DNA from: Bacillus shivajii
GTDB lineage: Bacteria > Bacillota > Bacilli > Bacillales > Salisediminibacteriaceae
NCBI RefSeq assembly: GCF_020519665.1
Contig: NZ_CP084703.1
Coordinates: 1,302,001-1,366,000, forward strand
DNA: 64,000 bases
Direction of reading: 5' to 3'
Shown here: positions 48,061 through 53,754 of the stretch, in pieces
Layout of the letters: every line of letters starts with the position of its first letter
Numbering within the stretch: position 1 is the first letter of the stretch
The notes under the pieces: model-generated
Seen by the model: only the letters and a program-made list of their open reading frames with translations
Told to the model about the DNA's origin: nothing
Database searches by the model: none
Program-made: the position numbers and the translations under genes

Positions 48061-48993
48061 ATGGAAATGAAAAAGTTTAAAACGGTATTGTTTCTTATGA
48101 TGACATCAGTTTTACTGATTGCAGGATGTTCAACAGATGAAGAAACAGGAACAAACGATGAGGAAGGAAATACTGATGGGGAAAAACTAAACATTGTAAC
48201 AAGTTTTTCTGTTCTAGGGGATATGATTGGTGAGGTTGCTGGAGATCGTGCGAATGTAGACTACATTGTCCCAATTGGTGAAGAACCACACGAATATGAG
48301 CCAGTACCAAGTGATTTTAGTAAAGTTAGTGACGCTGATGTATTTTTCGTTAATGGGATGAATCTTGAAGAATGGTTAGAAAGAATTGTGGCTAACATTT
48401 CTGAAACTCCAATTGTCGAACTCACTGAAGGAATGGAGGGTATTCCATTAGTTGGTGAAGAGGGTGTTGATCCACACGCATGGTTGAGCCCGAAAAAAGG
48501 CATCATTTATGTGGAAAATTTAGTAGAACATTTAATTGATCTAGACCCAGAAGGTGAAGAAGAATACCGCGAAAGAGCGGATGCATATATTGACGAATTA
48601 AATGAACTTAGTTCATGGATTGAAGAACAAGTAGAAACAATTCCAGAAGAGCACCGTGTCATTATCGTAAGTGAGAATGCGTTTAAATATTATGGTGAAG
48701 ATTATGGATTCATTACAGAAGGAATTTGGGAGATCAACTCTCATGAAGAAGGCACATCTCAACAAATTAACCGCGTGATTGACATCGTTCAAGATGAAGG
48801 AATTCCGGCAGTATTTGTTGAATCAACTGTCGATAACCGTTATATGGAAATGGTCGCAGAAAACTCAGGTGTCTCAATAGCAGGAGAGGTTTATACAGAT
48901 GCGATCGGCGACGAAGATTCAGGAGCAGACACATACCTTAACATGCTTCGTCAAAATACGAAAACATTTGTAGAAGGATTAGGTGGAAACTAA
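48061..48993 (+). CDS. Metal ABC transporter substrate-binding lipoprotein (Mn/Zn type)
   Basis: A 310-residue secreted protein of the PsaA/ZnuA cluster A-I family. The signal peptide ends in the lipobox LLIAGC, so it is lipid-anchored outside the membrane. Expected metal ligands are present: EEPHEYEP, DPHAWLSP, SENAFKYYG and the aspartate of YTDAIGDED. Having Glu rather than His at the third position suits manganese. The ATG at 48061 is close behind GGAGGAG; the one at 48067 is an alternative. No ATPase or permease gene is next to it. A tandem upstream ATG at 47974 has no RBS and would spoil the signal peptide. Confidence 0.88.
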   Translation: MEMKKFKTVLFLMMTSVLLIAGCSTDEETGTNDEEGNTDGEKLNIVTSFSVLGDMIGEVAGDRANVDYIVPIGEEPHEYEPVPSDFSKVSDADVFFVNGMNLEEWLERIVANISETPIVELTEGMEGIPLVGEEGVDPHAWLSPKKGIIYVENLVEHLIDLDPEGEEEYRERADAYIDELNELSSWIEEQVETIPEEHRVIIVSENAFKYYGEDYGFITEGIWEINSHEEGTSQQINRVIDIVQDEGIPAVFVESTVDNRYMEMVAENSGVSIAGEVYTDAIGDEDSGADTYLNMLRQNTKTFVEGLGGN

Positions 48994-49074
48994 GCAAATA
49001 TGTTGTCATCACCTCAAAACATTGGTAGGATAATGATCGTACAGAATGTATATGATATTAATTGAGGTGAAACA

Positions 49075-49359
49075 ATGAACATTACCGATAGCGCAAAAGG
49101 CTTTATTGAAGAATTAATGGCCGAACATGGTGCAAAAAACATTAAAGTCTTTTTCTCAGGCATGGGCTGAGGCGGTCCACAATTAGGATTGGCTCTGGAT
49201 GAGCCAACAGAAGATGATATTGTTGAAGAAATTAACGGCATAAAAGTTGCCTTTGAAAAGGCAATCCATGCACAAACTCAAGGTCTTGCACTCGATGTAA
49301 GAGAAACACCAGAGGGCAAAGGTTTGATGATGACTGGAAACGAAAGTGATTGCTGTTAA
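49075..49359 (+). CDS. HesB/IscA-like selenoprotein with in-frame UGA (Sec32)
   Basis: A 94-codon frame starts at ATG 49075 behind GAGGTGA and runs to TAA 49357-49359, interrupted only by TGA at 49168-49170 (codon 32). Around it the peptide reads FFSGMG-U-GGPQLGLALDEP, exactly where HesB/IscA-like proteins have a conserved cysteine and where known HesB-like selenoproteins have selenocysteine. Beyond the TGA, 62 more codons keep the family sequence (EEINGIKVAFEKAI, LDVRETPEGKGLMM) and end in DCC. A hairpin that fits the bacterial SECIS model follows the TGA (49189-49207). Automated callers would miss or split this gene. The alternative is a simple nonsense mutation; absence of any other damage argues against it. 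selA, selB, selC and selD are not in the window. Confidence 0.8.
49189..49207 (+). promoter_or_regulatory. Candidate bacterial SECIS element
   Basis: TTGGCTC (49189-49195) pairs perfectly with GAGCCAA (49201-49207) around the 5-base loop TGGAT. The loop begins 25 bases after the TGA and has G at its second position, within the published limits for bacterial SECIS (loop 16-37 bases after UGA, a guanine in the first two loop positions). Confidence 0.7.
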
Positions 49360-49381
49360 AGCTGAAATTTAAAAACACTAA

Positions 49382-49437
49382 AAGGGATTGGCTCAAAGTA
49401 ACGTTTTGGATACCTTACGAGTCAATCTCTTTTTTTA
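49382..49437 (+). terminator. Terminator of the HesB-like gene
   Basis: AAGGGATTGGCTC (49382-49394) pairs with GAGTCAATCTCTT (49419-49431) with wobble pairs, then TTTTTT. Confidence 0.75.
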
Positions 49438-49614
49438 CATTTTTAAGTGGCTTGACGTATAGAAAATTTTTAAGAACGAATTAAAAATACAACTACGGCT
49501 CTCTCTTTACCTGAAGAGCCTGTATTTGTCCATTTTTATTTACTATTAAAAATTTATAAAATTTTAGCGAAGATGCGATATCGACGTCGTGAAAATATTG
49601 ATGTGTATAGTAAG

Positions 49615-49725
49615 GTTCACCGGCTAAAAAAACAACGTCCTTTAGCAACGTCGGTACTAGCACATCATCCTGTGCGTCTCTCTACGCCTCTGTCTTCGCT
49701 ATTTAGGCTCGCCAAGTGGCGAGTT
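49615..49725 (+). repeat. Fragment of the composite dispersed repeat (module B)
   Basis: GTTCACCGGCTAAAAAAACA then ACGTCCTTTAGCAACGTCGG aligns with CCACCGGTCAAAACGCCACG at 52270 onward. The whole stretch 49440-49880 shows no gene; a weak hairpin lies near 49490-49530 (GGCTCT / AGAGCC). A short ORF at 49573 is made of repeat sequence. Confidence 0.55.
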
Positions 49726-49888
49726 TTCTTTATGTTAAATATTATCGAACTAGACCCTAATAGTACTCATTTACAACATCAATTGAGATATTTTAAATTT
49801 ACCTTTCTTACTATAAGATAACTGCTAAGGATGACAGCCGTTTCATGTTGTTGGTTTTAGCATATTAAGTAGTGAGGAGGTGTGGTAT

Positions 49889-50161
49889 ATGGATGCAGTA
49901 TTAATGTTTGCATCAATCCTTTCTCCAATTGTCGTAGCATTAGTTGAACTGTTAAAAAGGACAGTTAATATCCCTAAAAATTTCATACCATTATCATCTT
50001 TTATCATTGGAATGTTAGTTGGAATCGTTTCATATCCCTTTACTGAATTAGAATTTATATTGCGAATTTGGGCTGGAGGAATTTGTGGGTTATCAGCTGT
50101 TGGATTATTTGAGATAGGGAAATATACAAAGAGTAATGGACGCGAACATACTGGTAGCTAA
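49889..50161 (+). CDS. Holin-like small membrane protein
   Basis: A 90-residue protein with three hydrophobic segments (about residues 3-22, 33-50 and 60-78) and a polar C-terminus. The pattern resembles A118-type phage holins, which form membrane lesions for lysin release. No lysin or other phage gene is beside it, so it may be a domesticated or sporulation-related relative. The ATG at 49889 is about 8 bases after GAGGAGGTG, a very strong site. Confidence 0.6.
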   Translation: MDAVLMFASILSPIVVALVELLKRTVNIPKNFIPLSSFIIGMLVGIVSYPFTELEFILRIWAGGICGLSAVGLFEIGKYTKSNGREHTGS

Positions 50162-50186
50162 ATAGCTATAGCGGAAAAAGGTGAAA

Positions 50187-50214
50187 GGGAAAAGAGCAGC
50201 TCATAAAGCTGCTC
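50187..50214 (-). terminator. Terminator of the small minus-strand gene
   Basis: GAGCAGCT (50194-50201) and AGCTGCTC (50207-50214) pair; reading on the minus strand TTTTCCCTTT follows. Confidence 0.7.
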
Positions 50215-50235
50215 AATAACTCCTTTTAAGGCGAA

Positions 50236-50400
50236 TTAATCTCTAAATTGGTTCATTGCCTTTTGGACAGGCTCCATCATGTTGTTATTTCCGTTATTGC
50301 GGCCTCTCATCATTCCGTAAGCGGCAGCACCTACGCCTATACCAACTAGTGACATCATTAAACCGTTTCCGTTTCGTTTATTTCGTCTCATACCAAACAT
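50236..50400 (-). CDS. Small glycine/asparagine-rich protein, 54 aa, DUF3918-like
   Basis: A 54-codon gene (MFGMRRNKRNGNGLMMSLVG ... VQKAMNQFRD) with a short hydrophobic helix at residues 14-29, then an Arg/Asn/Gly-rich segment and an amphipathic C-terminus. AAGGAG sits 8 bases before the ATG and a terminator follows the stop, so it is probably genuine. The helix plus basic region resembles YrzQ/DUF3918 small proteins, including the one at 20091. Function unknown; possibly sporulation-linked. Confidence 0.65.
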   Translation of the reverse strand: MFGMRRNKRNGNGLMMSLVGIGVGAAAYGMMRGRNNGNNNMMEPVQKAMNQFRD

Positions 50401-50622
50401 GTAAACATCTCCTTATTGGTAGTGTTCTTTGTTGTGACGAACTGAGTTTGTTCATTCGCCCATGGAGTACCCTTTGTTGAAGCAACAAATTGTCGCTTCA
50501 AACATTTATTAATATGAGGTTATTATGAAAGAAATAAACAAGGAGGTTGTTTCCAAGACAGTTCGACAAGATCGATCAATCAACAATGTCAGATAAGGTA
50601 AAATATAATAACATGATTCATT

Positions 50623-51084
50623 TTACTTCTTTTTATCACCGTAGGAGATGCCAATAATTTGATCAGTAAAAAGTAATAGATGGTTTTTTCTTATTATTTC
50701 TTGGGATGAAAAAGGATATATCGTGACATCTTTTAAATGAAGGGTACCAGAAAAATTTTTTATAACTAAATCGTTTTGACCAGGTATACTTTTTTGAAAT
50801 GCAATCGATTCATCGGCCGCACTTTCTAAATAAGAAAAGTTAACTTCATCTAGGTTTTGATCACTAATCGTTGTTTCATCAGCTTCATATGCTTTAACGA
50901 CCTCTTCAGAATTTACAACCTCTCCGTATATTTCTCCAAAATTAGTGAGTATCATCATTTTTGTACTCATCGAAACATAACGGTGGTCTTTCAAACTTTC
51001 AACATACTCAGAAACAGCTGTTACTTGGGCTCTCTTATAATCGACTCTTTTCAATGGTTCTTTTAAATTTTTTTTCATGGACAT
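50623..51084 (-). CDS. Unknown soluble protein, 153 aa
   Basis: I do not recognise a family. The protein is soluble, with a basic N-terminus (KKNLKEPLKRVDYKRA) followed by alternating beta-type segments: KMMILTNFGEIYGEVV, DLVIKNFSGTLHLKDVTIYP and NHLLLFTDQIIGISYGD. That pattern of short strands with a mid-chain acidic linker could be a small barrel, perhaps Sm-like, but this is a guess. AAGGAGGG lies 6 bases before the ATG. It stands alone among small accessory genes. Confidence 0.65.
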   Translation of the reverse strand: MSMKKNLKEPLKRVDYKRAQVTAVSEYVESLKDHRYVSMSTKMMILTNFGEIYGEVVNSEEVVKAYEADETTISDQNLDEVNFSYLESAADESIAFQKSIPGQNDLVIKNFSGTLHLKDVTIYPFSSQEIIRKNHLLLFTDQIIGISYGDKKK

Positions 51085-51169
51085 GCATTTCCCTCCTTAC
51101 TATATCCAATTCAAGATCAGGGGGAATCATTCCTAAAAATTAAACGAAATTAAGACAAACTAATTAAAA

Positions 51170-51276
51170 TGAGGATGACCCATAAGTGCCTAGCTCTCTC
51201 CAGCATTTACAAGATATAAATTCTAACTGTATCTTGCTAAGGAGGTGCCAGGCACTTTTGTTTTGAGTCATCCTCA
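51170..51276. repeat. 107-base inverted-repeat hairpin, CCAGGTG-related
   Basis: Nested complementary blocks: TGAGGATGAC (51170-51179) with GTCATCCTCA (51267-51276); AAGTGCCT (51184-51191) with AGGCACTT (51250-51257); CAAGATA (51210-51216) with TATCTTG (51230-51236). The second block carries GTGCCAGGCAC, the inner family core. It looks like a small nonautonomous element. Confidence 0.75.
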
Positions 51277-51358
51277 GTAGAAGTACTTCTTTTCCTCTAT
51301 CAATGTCGAAATGGGTTTGCCAAAACGAGTATGTATAGAGGAAATGACACATGTGCAA

Positions 51359-51535
51359 TTAGTTGTTTTGGTTATTTCTGTTGTTGCGGTTGTTACGGTT
51401 GTTTAAATCTTGAGCATCGTTTTCACGAGCAAATTCTACATTGTTGTTATTGTTGTTCTCGTTAAATTCTTGGTTTTGGTCATTGCGCTCGTTGTTACGA
51501 TTGTTACGATTGTTTTGGTTGTTACGATTTGCCAT
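51359..51535 (-). CDS. Asn-rich small protein, candidate gamma-type SASP
   Basis: A 58-residue protein beginning MANRNNQNNRNN and made mostly of Asn, Arg and Gln. The central VEFARENDAQ resembles the EFASET-type segment of gamma-type small acid-soluble spore proteins, where the germination protease cuts, and gamma SASPs are likewise Asn/Gln-rich stores of amino acids in the spore. The ATG at 51535 is 7 bases after GGGAGGTG; a longer frame upstream has no site. Low complexity makes the family call uncertain. Confidence 0.5.
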   Translation of the reverse strand: MANRNNQNNRNNRNNERNDQNQEFNENNNNNNVEFARENDAQDLNNRNNRNNRNNQNN

Positions 51536-51739
51536 TTGTATCACCTCCCACATATAAGGTAACCGAATGTGCATTTCCTATACATTTTGATTGTAAAAAT
51601 TATGGGAACTGATTATTTGTATTTTAAGCTGAAGAATAGGTTTTAGAAGTGAAGATCGATCCATTAAAATAGGAAAAAATAAACTTAATCGTTATTTCAT
51701 AAGGAAGAATTGGGAATGGATAAAAAGAGGAGGGTTAAC

Positions 51740-51838
51740 ATGAGTACTTTGCTTAGTAATCCTATTGTTTTGTTTATCGTTGTGATGGCAGTCATTGTCG
51801 TATTTTTACAAGTGAGGAAGTTTAAGAGGAGTAAATAA
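51740..51838 (+). CDS. Small membrane protein, 32 aa
   Basis: A 32-codon gene (MSTLLSNPIVLFIVVMAVIV then VFLQVRKFKRSK). One hydrophobic helix spans residues 8-25 and the tail is basic, so it should be a single-pass protein with the C-terminus inside. AGAGGAGG lies 7 bases before the ATG and a terminator begins at the stop, both of which argue that it is expressed. Function unknown. Confidence 0.6.
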   Translation: MSTLLSNPIVLFIVVMAVIVVFLQVRKFKRSK

Positions 51839-51839
51839 A

Positions 51840-51868
51840 AAAGCGGCCAATTGATCTAAGCCGCTTTG
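51840..51868. terminator. Bidirectional terminator
   Basis: AAAGCGGC (51840-51847) pairs with GCCGCTTT (51860-51867). T-runs are better on the minus strand (GCCGCTTTTTT), so it probably served the gene fragment at 51870 as well. Confidence 0.7.
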
Positions 51869-51869
51869 T

Positions 51870-51992
51870 CTATAATTTTGCTACAGCTAGTCCGATTGGA
51901 TAGTGTCTTTCCTTCATTGTTGGCTCTTGCATTGCATTCATCGTATCCATCATGTTGGGAACGACACACTCTACTGCATATTCCACGTAAAT
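51870..51992 (-). pseudogene. C-terminal fragment of an unidentified gene
   Basis: About 40 codons open on the minus strand (VVPNMMDTMNAMQEPTMKER then HYPIGLAVAKL) end at TAG 51870-51872, directly before a terminator with a good minus-strand T-run. There is an in-frame TGA upstream and no start with an RBS, so it looks like the tail of a decayed gene. The parent family is not recognised. Confidence 0.35.
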
Positions 51993-52102
51993 TCACCGCT
52001 TTCCAAATTTTCCTTTACCAATTTTGCATGAGTAAGTTAAAAAGGGCTTTTTATTTAATTCAAAGGCTTTGATAAAGGCTAATGTTGATTTTACAAAAAT
52101 AC

Positions 52103-52430
52103 ACTCGCTTACACCTCTAGGCACAAGTACGACATCCGTTCATGCTTCACTTTCGCTTGCATTTACGGTGTCTACTTTGCCGTGGGCAAGGCTTCAGCTA
52201 ATCGGGGAAAACCACCCCGATGGAGCTTCTGTCTCTTCCTCTAGCCGCAAAGCTCTGTAGTGGCATCCTTCCACCGGTCAAAACGCCACGTCCTGTGGCA
52301 TGCCCGGCATTGGTCGTCCTGTCCGTCGAGACAAATCGTAGCATATTCATGAAGTAAATGCTCTTAGCTCTTGCTTTTCCCACAGGCGTCTCGTGATTTT
52401 TAAAAATCAACAATGAAGATTAACAGAGCC
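52103..52430 (+). repeat. Composite dispersed repeat, copy 4 (longest)
   Basis: Module A at 52103-52195 (CACCTCTAGGCACAAGTACG ... GTCTACTTTGCCGTGGGC), module B at about 52268-52335 (CCACCGGTCAAAACGCCACG then TGGCATGCCCGGCATTGG), module C at 52375-52430 (CTTTTCCCACAGGCGTCTCG ... AAGATTAACAGAGCC). It is the only copy here with all three in one order. 52431-52892 between it and the next gene shows nothing I can identify beyond AT-rich leader sequence. Confidence 0.8.
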
Positions 52431-52892
52431 AATTCAAAAAGTTCATACAAGTATTTATGTGATTTTCTGGTTTATTTTTTTCACTTTCAATGTAAGGTCC
52501 CAGTAAGTGGATCATAATACTTGCGATAATTTCAATAAATCATCCTATACAATATTAAGTTCGATTAATAAAAACAACATTAGGTAAAAAATATCGACCA
52601 TGATTTTCAATAAGGCTGATACTTCAAGAACATTTACCCCCGTATCTGCTGAAGTTTATCATACATAGTTGGATAATTAAGTTATGAGGTGCCTCATTGC
52701 ATACACAACAGCTTATGGGCTGTAGAGGGAGAGACAATTACCTTTAACTGCTTAGAATAAAGGAAAAGGTAATACACCTTCTTCAATAAATACCATGTTA
52801 TGATCGTTCCGTAGCAAAAACGTAAAAAAGTGATAAAAACATGAAACTTTATTTAGCTTAGATGCATCGTTCATAGTGAAGGGGGAGGGACA

Positions 52893-53450
52893 GTGTCTTT
52901 AGTAGAACGATTAAAAAATAAAGAAGAACAGGCGTTACAACAATTAATGGAGCAATACGGAAATATTCTCCTTCGTACAGCGGTGCTTTTAATGAGAGAT
53001 CGTCAAATTGCTGAAGAAGCCGTTCAAGATACATATGTAGTAGCTTTTCAGAATATTGACCAGTTGGAGTCTGATGAAAAGCTAAAGAGTTGGCTTATGA
53101 AAATCACTGTCAATCAATGCAGGACGCGAATGAGAAGGTGGAGTTGGAAACATATTTTTTTGAAAAAAGAGGCTGATAGTTGGGAGAACGTAATTGATGA
53201 ACGTGACGGTGAGCCTGAATCGTTATTGATGACAAACTATGAAAATCAATTATTGCATCAGCATATACAGTCACTCCCTTATAAATATCGTGAAGTGATC
53301 ACCCTTTATTATTTTCAAGAACTATCTATTAAAGAGATTGCTATACTTCTCGATGGAAATGAGAATTCAGTAAAGACGAAATTGCGACGGGGAAGAACGC
53401 TTTTGAAAGGTTCATTAGAGGAGGGAGGAGAAAAGGATGAAACGGTTTGA
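52893..53450 (+). CDS. ECF-type RNA polymerase sigma factor
   Basis: A 185-residue ECF sigma factor. Region 2 contains AEEAVQDTYVVAFQNIDQL, with KSWLMKITVNQCR at 2.4; region 4 contains LPYKYREVITLYYFQELSIK then EIAILLDGNENSVKTKLRRG. The GTG start follows GGGGGAGGG. Its end overlaps the next gene by 14 bases. A TGAAAC at 52842 hints at an ECF-type promoter but the matching -10 spacing is poor. It heads a three-gene operon with a membrane protein and a large extracytoplasmic protein. Confidence 0.9.
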   Translation: MSLVERLKNKEEQALQQLMEQYGNILLRTAVLLMRDRQIAEEAVQDTYVVAFQNIDQLESDEKLKSWLMKITVNQCRTRMRRWSWKHIFLKKEADSWENVIDERDGEPESLLMTNYENQLLHQHIQSLPYKYREVITLYYFQELSIKEIAILLDGNENSVKTKLRRGRTLLKGSLEEGGEKDETV

Positions 53451-53754
53451 TGAGCAAAAAACGTTACGAAGACAATTAAACGAAGAGCTTTCTTCATACG
53501 AGTTTTCTAGAAAAGACGAAGTTATGAAACGAACACACCCGAAATCATTTGGTGAACAGTTTAATAACTGGTGGAATAAAGAAGTGACGATTCCACTCCT
53601 TCCAGTTGGAATGGCTGTCATTCTCCTTTTTTCAGTCGGAACAGGTTCAATGTTTATAGTTGATAATAAAGACGATGCCAAAAGGATCATGGTCGAAAAA
53701 GGCGGGAATTTGTTTTGGAGTGATTTAGTAAGAGATGAGGGGATGGATGAATGA
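53437..53754 (+). CDS. Putative anti-sigma membrane protein
   Basis: A 105-residue protein with a charged cytoplasmic N-terminus (residues 1-48), one membrane helix (about 52-72, IPLLPVGMAVILLFSVGTG) and a short outer tail. Placement directly after and overlapping an ECF sigma gene, with this topology, indicates an anti-sigma factor that holds the sigma at the membrane. No zinc-binding HxxxCxxC motif is present. It overlaps the next gene by 4 bases (ATGA). Confidence 0.75.
   Translation: MKRFDEQKTLRRQLNEELSSYEFSRKDEVMKRTHPKSFGEQFNNWWNKEVTIPLLPVGMAVILLFSVGTGSMFIVDNKDDAKRIMVEKGGNLFWSDLVRDEGMDE

Noticed and set aside
49075-49170. Reading the HesB-like gene as a nonsense pseudogene
   Set aside because: No other lesion, intact terminator, UGA at the exact Sec/Cys position and a SECIS-like hairpin make recoding more likely. 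It stays possible until Sec genes are found.
49014-49241. 75-aa minus-strand ORF over the HesB-like gene
   Set aside because: It is antisense to a frame with clear family homology; the plus-strand gene was hidden because of its in-frame TGA.
52069-52413. Short ORFs on both strands at 52069-52413
   Set aside because: They are translations of the composite repeat, which also occurs elsewhere out of frame.
52842-52870. ECF autoregulatory promoter (TGAAAC ... CGT)
   Set aside because: The spacing is about 20 bases, longer than the usual 16-17, so I do not list it as a promoter.
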